Origin: Shouchella rhizosphaerae
Lineage (GTDB): Bacteria; Bacillota; Bacilli; Bacillales; Bacillaceae_D
Length of the DNA stretch: 64,000 nucleotides
Direction of reading: 5' to 3'
Assembly: GCF_900142675.1 (NCBI RefSeq)
Contig: NZ_FRBS01000005.1
Location: 63,134 to 127,133 of the forward strand
Shown: positions 40,712-49,865 of the stretch, piece by piece
How positions within the stretch are numbered: position 1 is the first letter of the stretch
How the letters are laid out: every line of letters starts with the position of its first letter
The notes under the pieces: model-generated
Databases searched by the model: none
Seen by the model: only the letters and a program-made list of their open reading frames with translations
What the model was told of the DNA's origin: nothing
Made by a program: the position numbers and the translations under genes

Positions 40712-41533
40712 GTGAACCGTTCAATGCGCATGCTTTTGCTCATTCCAGGGCTGCTGTTTTTAACTGTTTTTATGCTTATTCCACTCGTGCTCACGATCAG
40801 CTCGACATTCGTCGAAAACGGCAGCTTTTCCTTAGACGGTTATTTTCGTTTTTTAGGTGATGCCTACTTTTTAGAAATTTTATGGACAACTCTTTTCGTC
40901 GCTCTATTAACGACTTTTTGCTGCGTCATTCTTGCTTTTCCCGCCGCTTATTACATTTCTAAGTTAAAAGGCGGCAAAAAAGCAATCATGCTCATGCTCG
41001 CCATTTTCCCATTACTCGTCAGCCCAGTCGTTCGGTCTTTTAGCTGGATGATTATTCTCGGCCGCAATGGTTTGCTTAACGAGTTTCTTATGGCGACTGG
41101 TCTGATAAACGAGCCATTATCAATTTTATATACACCAGCCGCTGTCGCAATCGGCCTCATCCATTTATTTTTGCCACTCATGATCGTTACATTAGTTGGC
41201 GTAATGGAGAACATTGATGCTGATTTGTTTTTAGCTGCCGAAAGCCTTGGTGCCTCAAAAGCAAAAGCATTCTTAAAAGTGATGGTGCCACTCTGTGTAC
41301 CTGGCCTTGTAATTGGCAGCACGCTCGTATTTGTTGGCAGTTTTACCGCCTACACGACGCCAGCGCTTCTAGGCGGCCAACAACGGGTTATTTCGACATT
41401 TTTATATCAAAATGCGATTACGTTAAATGATTGGCATGCTGCTGCGATGATTGCAACCATTATGATTGTCATCACATTTGTAGTGACTGGTCTTTTCCAA
41501 AAAATCGCAGCGATTTTAAATCCAAGGGGGTAA
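40712..41533 (+). CDS. ABC transporter permease (PotB-like)
   Basis: A 273-residue permease with six membrane segments and the BPD_transp_1 EAA-type loop in AAESLGASKAKAFLKVMVPLCVPGL. The N-terminus (LLIPGLLFLTVFMLIPLVLTISSTF) is typical of PotB/PotH members. GTG at 40712 is preferred because GAGGTGAT lies at good distance; TTG at 40706 is an alternative. It follows the hydrolase gene by 56 bases. Confidence 0.88.
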   Translation: MNRSMRMLLLIPGLLFLTVFMLIPLVLTISSTFVENGSFSLDGYFRFLGDAYFLEILWTTLFVALLTTFCCVILAFPAAYYISKLKGGKKAIMLMLAIFPLLVSPVVRSFSWMIILGRNGLLNEFLMATGLINEPLSILYTPAAVAIGLIHLFLPLMIVTLVGVMENIDADLFLAAESLGASKAKAFLKVMVPLCVPGLVIGSTLVFVGSFTAYTTPALLGGQQRVISTFLYQNAITLNDWHAAAMIATIMIVITFVVTGLFQKIAAILNPRG

Positions 41534-41537
41534 ACAG

Positions 41538-42329
41538 ATGAACCAATCAAAACATATCGGCCTTGGGTTTGTTTCCTTTCTCATTTTTTTGTTTTTGCTC
41601 GGGCCGCTCGTTATTATTTCGGTCGCTTCTTTTGAGCCTAGTACAGTGCTGCAGTTTCCGCCAAGTGGCTTTTCTGTTGAATGGTACGCAAATATTTTTG
41701 CTGTGTCTGCGTTCATGGACACGTTCAAGCTTTCGATGCTTGTTAGCTTGTTAGGCAATCTGTGTGCATTGTTGCTTGGAATCCCAGCTGCCTATGCAGT
41801 AAGCCGCTACGAGTTTCCAGGAAAAACGCTGTTGAATGTGTTGTTTGTATCGCCGATACTCATTCCTGGCACCGTGCTCGGTTTTACATTTTTACGCTAT
41901 TTGATTGTCGCTTATCAGCTTCCACTTGAAGTCGCGCTATTTGTAGGGCATACGATTTTGATGCTGCCCTTTATTATCCGTGTAATTGCTTCTAGTATGG
42001 CCACGTTTGACTTCTCGATTGAAGAAGCAGCAATGAGCCTCGGAGCAAGCCGCCTCGGCGCGTTTTTCAAAGTCATTTTGCCTAATATTAAATCTGGCAT
42101 TATCGCTGCAGTGCTCATCGCGTTTTTAGAGTCATTCAATAACGTTGATATTTCCGTCTTTCTAACCGGACCAGGGCTTTCGACGCTGCCTATCCAAATG
42201 CTGACGTACGTTGAACATTATTTTGACCCAACGGTTGCGGCTATTTCGGTGATGTTAATGGCGTTGACAGCTATATTGATGTTTGCAATTGAAAGGTTAG
42301 TCGGCTTGTCGTATTTTACGAAACGATAA
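41538..42329 (+). CDS. ABC transporter permease (PotC-like)
   Basis: A 263-residue permease with six membrane segments. FLLGPLVIISVASFEPSTVLQFPPSGFSVEWY near the N-terminus and the EAA loop EEAAMSLGASRLGAFFKVILPNIKSGI are typical of PotC. It starts five bases after the PotB-like stop, with AAGGGGG upstream of the ATG. Confidence 0.9.
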   Translation: MNQSKHIGLGFVSFLIFLFLLGPLVIISVASFEPSTVLQFPPSGFSVEWYANIFAVSAFMDTFKLSMLVSLLGNLCALLLGIPAAYAVSRYEFPGKTLLNVLFVSPILIPGTVLGFTFLRYLIVAYQLPLEVALFVGHTILMLPFIIRVIASSMATFDFSIEEAAMSLGASRLGAFFKVILPNIKSGIIAAVLIAFLESFNNVDISVFLTGPGLSTLPIQMLTYVEHYFDPTVAAISVMLMALTAILMFAIERLVGLSYFTKR

Positions 42330-42392
42330 CGAAACGGATTCCCGTTTCCCCTATGCTTGATAGCAACTTTTGTAAAAGAATGGAGGTCTCTC

Positions 42393-43448
42393 ATGGCTTT
42401 ACTAACATTAGACCAAGTGACGGTCGCTTACCAAAAACAAGACATTTTAAAACAGTTTGATTTAAAGATCGAGAAAGGCGAGCTCCTTTCCTTACTAGGA
42501 CCAAGTGGCTGTGGAAAGACGACGACATTGCGCCTCATTGCTGGTTTTCTCGAATCGAAATCTGGCCGCTTTTTATTTAACGACAAAGATTACACACGTG
42601 TCCCCGTTTCGAAACGGAACTTTGGCTTTGTTTTCCAAAACTATGCGCTTTTTCCCCATTTGTCTGTGTATAACAACATTGCCTTTGGCTTAAAAATGCG
42701 CAAACAAACGCAAAGCGAAATAAAAAAACGGATTGCCCATGTCCTCGATGTCGTTAATTTAACAGGGTTTGAAAATCGTTTTCCAAAAGAACTGTCTGGC
42801 GGGCAACGGCAGCGTGTCGCTATCGCCCGGGCATTAGTAATTGAACCTGACCTGTTGTTGTTTGATGAACCGTTAAGCAACTTGGACGCAAACTTGCGTG
42901 AAACAATGCGCGTGGAGATTCGCCGCATTCAACAAGAGCTCGGCATCACAGCTGTATACGTCTCTCATGACCAGGAGGAATGCTTTTCCATTTCCGACAA
43001 TGTCGCGATTATGAATAAAGGGGTCATTGAACAGCTTGATGCCCCATCCCATATTTACAGCTATCCAAAAACGCGCTTTGTCGCTGAATTTATCGGCTTT
43101 AAAAACTTCTTGCCATTCTCAGACAGGGAAGACAAAGGGGCTTATTGGGCATTTGCCTCCGGAGCACAACGCTTTTCAGTCGCTAAACATGCCGGTTCCG
43201 ACTTAGGGATGACAGGAGCAATCCGCCCTGACGACATTGAGCTTGTTCTCGATTTAAACCAAGGGGACGCTGCCAACCACATAGCTGGAAAAGTGCTTGT
43301 CTGCACCTTTCTCGGCCGAAGTTACCAATGTATCGTAGAAACGGCAGCCGGCACGTTTACCGTCCATACGGACATGGCGACGCCTCTTGACATTGGCACG
43401 CCTGTCGTCCTCCATTTTCCAAGCAATAAAATCATTATTACCCAATAA
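42393..43448 (+). CDS. ABC transporter ATP-binding protein (PotA-like)
   Basis: A 351-residue importer ATPase: Walker A GPSGCGKTT, signature ELSGGQRQRVAIARAL, Walker B LLLFDEPLSNLD, switch VYVSHDQEE, followed by a C-terminal TOBE-type regulatory domain (~260-350) as in PotA. ATG at 42393 with ATGGAGG upstream. It energises the two permeases encoded just upstream. Confidence 0.92.
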   Translation: MALLTLDQVTVAYQKQDILKQFDLKIEKGELLSLLGPSGCGKTTTLRLIAGFLESKSGRFLFNDKDYTRVPVSKRNFGFVFQNYALFPHLSVYNNIAFGLKMRKQTQSEIKKRIAHVLDVVNLTGFENRFPKELSGGQRQRVAIARALVIEPDLLLFDEPLSNLDANLRETMRVEIRRIQQELGITAVYVSHDQEECFSISDNVAIMNKGVIEQLDAPSHIYSYPKTRFVAEFIGFKNFLPFSDREDKGAYWAFASGAQRFSVAKHAGSDLGMTGAIRPDDIELVLDLNQGDAANHIAGKVLVCTFLGRSYQCIVETAAGTFTVHTDMATPLDIGTPVVLHFPSNKIIITQ

Positions 43449-43520
43449 TGCTTCCTGCGTTAGGCCCTATACGAAAGTGAAATACAACCATTGTCCATTG
43501 CGGAAGTTGGAGGACTTATT

Positions 43521-45242
43521 ATGCATGTAGATACTTTAGTGAAAAACGTACGCGTCTATAACGCCTATATACAGCAATTTATCGCCAGTGACGTCGCGAT
43601 TAACGAAGGCCGATTTGTGGCGATCGGTCACAGCGACGAACTTGAATCGATTCAAGCCAAGGCAACTATTGATGGCCAAGGCCGGCAAATGATTCCTGGC
43701 TTAATCGATATCCATTTGCATATCGAGAGCTCGATGGTCACACCAGAAACTTTTTCGTGGGCACTATTGCGAAATGGCGTGACAACGATCGTTGCAGAGC
43801 CTCATGAAATGGCCAATGTGTTTGGAATCGAAGGCATTAAAGCCATGATTGAGGCAAGCGCGTCCTGTACGGTTGATATGAAATATGCGATCCCTAGTTC
43901 TGTTCCCGCTACTAGCTTGGAAACGACTGGCGGCGCCATCGGAATCGCAGAAATGGATGAATTAATGGACACAGAGGACATCCAATGCTTAGGAGAAATC
44001 ATGAACTATGTCGATGTCATTTCAAAGCCTGATTCAAAAACAAACCAAATCCTCAAGCATTTCCGGCGTTCCTATCCTGCTCTTCCTATCGAAGGGCATG
44101 TGCCTAAGCTGACAGGGCTCGACCTTCATCAAATTGTTGCTGCCGGAATTGGGTCTGACCATACACACCAAACAAGAGAAGGAATGGAAGCACGCATTAA
44201 AGCTGGCATGTTTTTAGAAATCCAAGAAAAATCGATGACCGACGACGTGCTTTCCTATTTGATTGAAAACGACACCCGAGAACATTTTTGCTTTGTTACT
44301 GATGATGTCATGGCTGATTCCCTTTATAAACGTGGCCACTTAAATGTTCTTGCAAACAAAGCGCTCGCAGCAGGAATGAAGTTTGAGGACGTCATTTATG
44401 CTTGTACAATGGCACCTGCCAAGCGGATGAAACTTGATGACCGGGGCGCGATTGCTCCTGGAAAAATCGCTGACTTCAGTCTTCTTGCAGAAGACGGCCA
44501 ATTTGTTTTTTCCGCTGTTTATAAAGATGGAATGCTCGCCTTTGATGCAGCAAGCCCGTACAAACAAACGCCAAAGCCAAGGCAGTTTCCACCACATTTT
44601 TACGAAAGCGTCAAGCTTGCTCCTCTACAGGATGAGGATTTTCACGTGGTTGCCGACCGCCAAGACGGCATCCATGTTTGCCGGGTGATGAATGTCGCAG
44701 ATGGCTCAACCTTTACAAAGGAAACTCAGGAAAAGGTGCCTGTTGCAAACGGCCTCCTTCAATGGCAAGACAGCGACTTTCGTCTTATTGCCACATTTGA
44801 ACGCTACGGTAAAACGGGCGGGCGTGCCCACGGCCTGATCGCCGGAGACATTATACAGCGTGGAGCAGTGGCCACAACGTATTCTCACGACAACCATAAC
44901 TTGCTCGTTATCGGCGCAAACGTCAGAGACATGGTTTGTGCAGCAAACGCAGTCATCCAAGCACAAGGAGGCTGTGCGGCAGTAGAGAACGGGGAAGTGA
45001 AAGCGATGCTTGAATTGCCAGTTGGCGGTATTCTTTCTGAAGCGCCCCTAACCGAGCTTGCGCCAAAAGTCGAATCGTTCGTTAAAGCGCTAACGGCATT
45101 AGGTTATAAGCATTACAATCCGATTATGTCACTGTCGACGTTATCTTTGCCAGTTAGCCCTGCCCTGAAAATTACTGATTTCGGGTTAATTGATGTTAAT
45201 AACGGCAAAGTCGTTCCATTGTTTGTAAACGAGAAAAGCTAG
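43521..45242 (+). CDS. ade: adenine deaminase
   Basis: A 573-residue amidohydrolase that converts adenine to hypoxanthine and ammonia. Motifs are MIPGLIDIHLHIESSMVTPETF (metal HxH), NGVTTIVAEPHEMANVFG, GEIMNYVDVI (metal Glu), EGHVPKLTG and DHTHQTREG (metal His), and FVTDDVMADSLYKRGHLN. The C-terminal third, LIATFERYGKTGGRAHGLI and YSHDNHNLLVIG, is specific to Ade enzymes. ATG at 43521 follows TTGGAGG. As last gene of the operon it would process adenine released by the nucleoside hydrolase or imported directly. Confidence 0.94.
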   Translation: MHVDTLVKNVRVYNAYIQQFIASDVAINEGRFVAIGHSDELESIQAKATIDGQGRQMIPGLIDIHLHIESSMVTPETFSWALLRNGVTTIVAEPHEMANVFGIEGIKAMIEASASCTVDMKYAIPSSVPATSLETTGGAIGIAEMDELMDTEDIQCLGEIMNYVDVISKPDSKTNQILKHFRRSYPALPIEGHVPKLTGLDLHQIVAAGIGSDHTHQTREGMEARIKAGMFLEIQEKSMTDDVLSYLIENDTREHFCFVTDDVMADSLYKRGHLNVLANKALAAGMKFEDVIYACTMAPAKRMKLDDRGAIAPGKIADFSLLAEDGQFVFSAVYKDGMLAFDAASPYKQTPKPRQFPPHFYESVKLAPLQDEDFHVVADRQDGIHVCRVMNVADGSTFTKETQEKVPVANGLLQWQDSDFRLIATFERYGKTGGRAHGLIAGDIIQRGAVATTYSHDNHNLLVIGANVRDMVCAANAVIQAQGGCAAVENGEVKAMLELPVGGILSEAPLTELAPKVESFVKALTALGYKHYNPIMSLSTLSLPVSPALKITDFGLIDVNNGKVVPLFVNEKS

Positions 45243-45261
45243 GGGAAAAATCCCCTAGCTT
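45236..45261. terminator. shared terminator between ade and the secreted protein gene
   Basis: AAGCTAGGGGA (45236-45246) pairs with TCCCCTAGCTT (45251-45261). The stem overlaps the ends of both convergent genes. Confidence 0.75.
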
Positions 45262-46877
45262 CCTGCTAGTGCCACTGGTACGCTTTTTCGTTTTAAGCTC
45301 TTTTGAATCGTCGGGAGTTTCGTCACCTTTTCGCTGGCAGCAGTAAGAGCAACTGTTTGCGTCACAACATTTTGGCGGTCATTGCGCAAGCGAATCATCG
45401 CCGAATCGGCCTCTACAGACGGGTCCAGACGCATCGTGACCGTTTTCGTTGCTGTCCCTGTAGCGTCTGCAGTCAACGTACCGATTTGGTGGTAGCCGTA
45501 AGAGCTAGGCCAACTGCCATCCTCCCCTTGAATTTGCGAGATCGAACGTCCCCCTGGTAAGTATACTTGCATGTCAAGGCTGTTGACCGTTTGGTTCGGC
45601 GCCAAATGACGGAGCTCTACGGTCACAGAAAACGTCTGCCCTCCTAGTGGGAGCGCCTCTGGCGTTTCCAAATCATATTCCACTTCTAGCGGTGCTTCCT
45701 GTCCACTGCCAAACGATCCGGCTGCAAAAGTAGAACGGTCATACCATCGATAATCCCCTTGCGGCTGTCGCCATGGCTCAGCCTGTGGTTCTGTTGTTTT
45801 TTCAGGCTGTTCCATTTCCAGAAGTGGAGACGGTTCGTCTAAAGGAATTCCTGCTTCAGCAAAGTTGGTATAGGATTCTTGTTTAGCAAGCCAGTCGACT
45901 ACCTGTACGAGGAAAGCACCATTGTCTTGATCAATAAATCCATCATACGTCCGCTTCATCCCGCCATGTTCTTCGTTGCGGTATTTTGGGGTCGCATCCT
46001 CGACTGGTGACGAATCACCAATAAAGGCTGCTTTGCCTAATCCCTTTTTTCCGATAGCCGCATAAGGACCTTCCTCCATTCCGCCGCCATGATAAACACC
46101 TTGGTCAACTGCGTTGTTCCACTTATTCGCTTCCGGCGTCAGGCCATCTGGCAAATAAGCAACGCCTTTAGCAACGTTTGGATCAATAATCGCAAGCGTT
46201 GATCCAGCATGGATGGAGAGCGCGCTAATGTTTTCTGTAATCCCGAACGCCTCTTCAGGGCTGACAATCGAATCGGCTACTGTATGGTCAATGGCATTGT
46301 AACGAAACCGAACGCCGAATTCTTCAGCAAGCCAGTCTGAACTTACAACCCCTTCAAATGCTTCTTTTTCCTCGTTGCTCATCCCTTTTGTTATGTCATC
46401 ATAAGCCCCTCGGCGCCATCCGTTCATAATTTCATTTGAATCAAGCCGGTTAAAATTGCGGTCGGCATTGTAATGGTCAGCAATAAAAAACACGCCGCCC
46501 CCTTCTTCTGCAAACGAGGCAATCGCCTCTTGCTCAATCGCCTTAAATGGGATTTGCGCTTCAGGAATAATAAACACATCGTACCCGTCTAAATCGGCGT
46601 TAGTTAGCGGTTCTGCACTACGGTGTTCCTTGACATAGTACCCGTTTTCCACTAGTGCATCCGCAAAGTCCGAAAAAGCTCCGTCTATGACCCAATCGGA
46701 TTGACCAGCTGTTTGCCCATGGCTGTTATCAAACAATACACGTTTTCCATTCGGGTCACTTGGTTCCAATACAGGTGGAGGATCGCTAATGCTTTCTGCC
46801 AATGCCGGAACGCCTACTGTAAAACTAGCAAAAATGATAACCGACTGAATCGTCCTTTTTTGAGTCACTCTTTTCAT
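45255..46877 (-). CDS. secreted protein with GATase-like N-terminal domain
   Basis: A 540-residue protein with a Sec signal peptide (residues ~1-28, cleavage after PALA). Residues ~40-350 look like a ThuA/DUF4350-type class I glutamine-amidotransferase-like fold: RVLFDNSHGQTAGQSDWVIDGAF, YDVFIIPEAQIPF, AIASFAEEGGGVFFIADHYNADRNFN and GLGKAAFIGDSSPVED. A linker rich in Glu and Pro follows, then a C-terminal beta domain (~400-500, FSVTVELRHLAPNQ, TATKTVTMRLDP). The enzymatic role is unknown; polysaccharide or DNA-related functions have been suggested for look-alikes but are not supported here. AGGAGGG precedes the ATG. Confidence 0.72.
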   Translation of the reverse strand: MKRVTQKRTIQSVIIFASFTVGVPALAESISDPPPVLEPSDPNGKRVLFDNSHGQTAGQSDWVIDGAFSDFADALVENGYYVKEHRSAEPLTNADLDGYDVFIIPEAQIPFKAIEQEAIASFAEEGGGVFFIADHYNADRNFNRLDSNEIMNGWRRGAYDDITKGMSNEEKEAFEGVVSSDWLAEEFGVRFRYNAIDHTVADSIVSPEEAFGITENISALSIHAGSTLAIIDPNVAKGVAYLPDGLTPEANKWNNAVDQGVYHGGGMEEGPYAAIGKKGLGKAAFIGDSSPVEDATPKYRNEEHGGMKRTYDGFIDQDNGAFLVQVVDWLAKQESYTNFAEAGIPLDEPSPLLEMEQPEKTTEPQAEPWRQPQGDYRWYDRSTFAAGSFGSGQEAPLEVEYDLETPEALPLGGQTFSVTVELRHLAPNQTVNSLDMQVYLPGGRSISQIQGEDGSWPSSYGYHQIGTLTADATGTATKTVTMRLDPSVEADSAMIRLRNDRQNVVTQTVALTAASEKVTKLPTIQKSLKRKSVPVALAGS

Positions 46878-47067
46878 ACTGTCCCTCCTAATAAGAAATG
46901 AACTGCTTTACGATTAGTATAGCAAATGGCAAACATACACCGGCCAAAAAAGAGCGAACTTTACGAAATTTTCGAAACACATAGTCGTTTCTTTACAATT
47001 CTTAACAAGCTTCCTATTCGCTGATCCACGTTTTAGCCATTTTCCCGTAAATGGGAAAGCCAACCAG

Positions 47068-47095
47068 TACGAGCATTCAGCTTTTTCCATACGTT
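47068..47095 (+). promoter_or_regulatory. putative sigma-K promoter for cotD-like gene
   Basis: CATACGTTA (47087-47095) matches the sigma-K -10 consensus CATANNNTA exactly, with an AC dinucleotide (47068-47069) about 17 bases upstream as the -35. It lies 48 bases before a coat-protein start, and late mother-cell expression is expected for CotD. Confidence 0.45.
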
Positions 47096-47142
47096 ATCGT
47101 ATAAAGCTTTGCGCTTTAAATAATTCTTCATGGAGGTAAGAA

Positions 47143-47466
47143 ATGAGCTGCGACCATAAGAAATGCTCATGCGATTGTAAAAAGACTGAGCGTCCTTGCT
47201 ACGAAACACTTCCGACAAAGGTGAAAAGATGTGATCCGATCATTCACCCTACAAAGCACCGCGTTGTAGAACAAACGGAAGTCGTCATTATCCCAGAAGT
47301 GTATCCGACCCATACGACTTATGTCAATAACCAAGTCGTACGCCGTGAGTACAGTTTTCCGCAAACCGAATCAGTCGAAGAGCGGACAGAATACGAATCG
47401 GTTGTCGAGAATGGGAATAACGGCGGAGGCTATGGAGGCCGGCGCCGCGGCTGGAGTTGGATTTAA
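47143..47466 (+). CDS. cotD: spore coat protein, CotD-like
   Basis: A 107-residue protein with a Cys/Lys-rich start (MSCDHKKCSCDCKKTERPC), then CDPIIHPTKHRVVEQTEVVIIPEVYPTHTTYVNNQVVRREYSFPQTES, which has the IxHPTxH...YPxHTTxVN pattern of CotD proteins, and a Gly/Arg-rich tail (GGGYGGRRRGWSW). CotD belongs to the inner coat. GGAGG precedes the ATG and a sigma-K-like promoter lies upstream. Distinct from B. subtilis CotD by its extra Cys N-terminus. Confidence 0.82.
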   Translation: MSCDHKKCSCDCKKTERPCYETLPTKVKRCDPIIHPTKHRVVEQTEVVIIPEVYPTHTTYVNNQVVRREYSFPQTESVEERTEYESVVENGNNGGGYGGRRRGWSWI

Positions 47467-47473
47467 AGTGTCA

Positions 47474-47510
47474 AGAAACGCTTTGGGCTGTTGCCCAAGG
47501 CGTTCTTTTC
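47474..47510 (+). terminator. terminator after cotD
   Basis: AAACGCTTTGGGC pairs with GCCCAAGGCGTT (47476-47505), followed by CTTTTC. Confidence 0.75.
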
Positions 47511-47524
47511 ATGTTTAACATCTA

Positions 47525-47869
47525 TCAACGTAAAATTTCTTCTACTATCGATGTCCCTTCGCTTCTGCTATCATCATTCCACTTCCATTTTTCATGCAAA
47601 CGGATTCGTCCATCTGCCAATTGTTCTGGTATAGAGTAGCATTCCCCACCGCGTATTTCATAATCGACGTTTACATGGTTATAGCGAAATCGCAAATGGC
47701 CTTGATCATCAACTAAACCTATTAAAGTGCCTGTAAGGATCTCGCCTCCGCTATACGTTCCAGTCAAAATCCGGCCTTCCTGTTTGTATTGAAAGACTGT
47801 AGCTGAAGAAACTTCGCCATTTTCACTGTTTTCCTTTGCCACAAATTGCTTACCGTCATAGTGAACCAT
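47525..47869 (-). CDS. conserved small protein, often annotated n-acetylglutamate synthase-like
   Basis: A 114-residue beta-rich protein: [64 protein letters not shown], then [13 protein letters not shown]. This is a widespread small family in Bacillus and Bacteroidetes that many genomes label n-acetylglutamate synthase, a label I doubt because there is no GNAT motif. Probably a small beta-barrel. Monocistronic; ribosome site GAGAGTGG is moderate. Function unknown. Confidence 0.8.
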   Translation of the reverse strand: MVHYDGKQFVAKENSENGEVSSATVFQYKQEGRILTGTYSGGEILTGTLIGLVDDQGHLRFRYNHVNVDYEIRGGECYSIPEQLADGRIRLHEKWKWNDDSRSEGTSIVEEILR

Positions 47870-48044
47870 TGTTGAACCACTCTCTTCCCCTATCTTTTCC
47901 TTTCATAACACGCTTTTGCTATTGTCATGTCTTTATTTCACCAGAATAAAAACGGTTCGTCAATTGGTTCTGCGATGATTTTATTACACGTAAACAAATG
48001 GAAAACAGCCAAAAGTGATTAAGAAAAGGAAGGAAATAGACCGT

Positions 48045-48917
48045 TTACCCTTTCACAGCGCCAATTGCCACACTGCCCATAATCCGTTTAGAAAATAGCG
48101 AAAACACGATAATAATTGGTAAAACGGACAAGGCCACGCCTAAGTACATTAAGCCGTAATCTGTATTATAGTAACCTTGTATCAATGCCACCATGACGGG
48201 CAATGGGTATTTCTCTTCGGAAAATAATAAGACTAGTGGGCCAATGAAATTGTTCCAAGCTCCTATAAAGGTAAAGATGCCAATTGCAGCAAGAGCAGGG
48301 ACGATCATCGGCAAAATAATCCGGTGAAAAATCTTCAACTCTCCCGCCCCGTCAATTCGAGCGGATTCCAGCACATCATCAGGAATGCTGCCGTCTAAAA
48401 ACTGTTTAATAAAAAAGACGGCAAATGTGTTGGCCGCAGCTGGAAGAATAATAGCTGCATGGGAATCAAGCAAGCCAATCATACCAAGCCAACGATAGCT
48501 GCCAATTAATGCAAGCTGGGCGGGAATCATCATTGTCGCCAGCATAAGCAAAAACAAGATCGTATTAAAACGAAACTTAAATTTCGAAAACCCGTAAGCC
48601 GTCATGCCGCCGAAATAAAGCGTTAATAGAGTTGAACCGCCGGCAATGATGAAACTATTCATAAACCCACGTAAAATATCGACGTTTTCCACCATGCGTG
48701 TGAAATTGTTAACCAATTCCCCGCCCGGGAAAAACAAAAACGTTGAGGCAATATCCGCGTTTGCATGAGTCGAATACATGATCATTAAGTAAAACGGAAA
48801 TAAACAGAGAATGGCAAGACCAATCAATCCTGTATAAAGAGAGAGATGAGCCCGCTTTCTTCTGCGTCCTTCCATAGACAGTTTTCCATCGTTTACAGGC
48901 AATGCCCCTTTGCTCAC
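48045..48917 (-). CDS. sugar ABC transporter permease (MalG-like)
   Basis: A 290-residue permease with six membrane segments and the EAA loop ESARIDGAGELKIFHRIILPMIVPALAAIG. A basic N-terminus (GRRRKRAHLSLYTGLI) precedes the first segment, as in MalG/AraQ members. GTG start with AGGGGGAG upstream. It is the last gene of a three-gene importer operon that lacks an ATPase; in Bacillus such importers share MsmX. Confidence 0.9.
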   Translation of the reverse strand: MSKGALPVNDGKLSMEGRRRKRAHLSLYTGLIGLAILCLFPFYLMIMYSTHANADIASTFLFFPGGELVNNFTRMVENVDILRGFMNSFIIAGGSTLLTLYFGGMTAYGFSKFKFRFNTILFLLMLATMMIPAQLALIGSYRWLGMIGLLDSHAAIILPAAANTFAVFFIKQFLDGSIPDDVLESARIDGAGELKIFHRIILPMIVPALAAIGIFTFIGAWNNFIGPLVLLFSEEKYPLPVMVALIQGYYNTDYGLMYLGVALSVLPIIIVFSLFSKRIMGSVAIGAVKG

Positions 48918-48931
48918 GCTAACTCCCCCTT

Positions 48932-49825
48932 TTAAGCGATTTTGCTTCTATTTCTTGAAACCAAATAGGAAATGACAGATAAGCTGACAATGACAACAAA
49001 TAAACAAAACGCAATGGTTGCACCATATCCAAACCGGCCTTGTTCAAAAGCAGTCCGATACAAATACATGACACTCGTCAACGTCGCATGGTTAGGCGAA
49101 CCCGATCCTTCCGTTAACATGTATGGCTGGTCAAAGATTTGCACTCCGCCAATTAATGAAGTGATCACTTGGAAAATAATAATCGGTTTTAATAGCGGAA
49201 CGGTTATTTTAAAGAAAATCTGGGTTTTCGACGCTCCATCTACTTTGGCAGCTTCGGCATACTCTGGCGAAATTCCTTGCAAGCCCGCGATATAGATAAG
49301 CATGGAGTAGCCAAAGTACTGGAAAAACAGAATGGCGGACACAAGCATTTGCATAAACAAGGGGTTGTTTTTCCAATCAATGGCCTGGTCCAAGAAACCA
49401 ATCGACATAAGCAACTGATTGACACTGCCCGTTTGCCAGTCAAACATGAGACTGACGAGCAAGCCGAGGGAAGCAGCCGTTACAATGTTTGGAAAGAAAT
49501 ACACCGCTCTAAAAAAATCTTTGCCTTTTAAGAATTTGTTCGTCAAAATGACTGCAAGCACTAGACTGACAGTAAGTTGAGGTATCACTGATACAATCCA
49601 AATAAAGAATGTATTAAACAGTGATTGAAGAAACAACGGATCGATTATCGCCCGGGTGTAGTTCGCAAAGCCGATGAATTCTGGATCGTTGAGCCCATCC
49701 CAATTGGTTAAGCTTAAATAAAAAGAATAGAGAATTGGATATAGACCAAACAATAAGAATACGATAAAAAACGGGGCAATAAAAAAGTATCCGCAATTTC
49801 CCTTATTAATGCGGTTAATGAACAT
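48932..49825 (-). CDS. sugar ABC transporter permease (MalF-like)
   Basis: A 297-residue permease with six membrane segments. FFIAPFFIVFLLFGLYPILYSFYLSLTNWDGL and the EAA loop AEAAKVDGASKTQIFFKITVPLLKPII are typical of UgpA/AmyD/MalF types. ATG with GAGGAGGG upstream; 14 bases before the next permease. Together they form the membrane pore. Confidence 0.9.
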   Translation of the reverse strand: MFINRINKGNCGYFFIAPFFIVFLLFGLYPILYSFYLSLTNWDGLNDPEFIGFANYTRAIIDPLFLQSLFNTFFIWIVSVIPQLTVSLVLAVILTNKFLKGKDFFRAVYFFPNIVTAASLGLLVSLMFDWQTGSVNQLLMSIGFLDQAIDWKNNPLFMQMLVSAILFFQYFGYSMLIYIAGLQGISPEYAEAAKVDGASKTQIFFKITVPLLKPIIIFQVITSLIGGVQIFDQPYMLTEGSGSPNHATLTSVMYLYRTAFEQGRFGYGATIAFCLFVVIVSLSVISYLVSRNRSKIA

Positions 49826-49865
49826 GTTAACCCTCCTCGGATTATAGCTTTAGGAGCCAGTAAGG

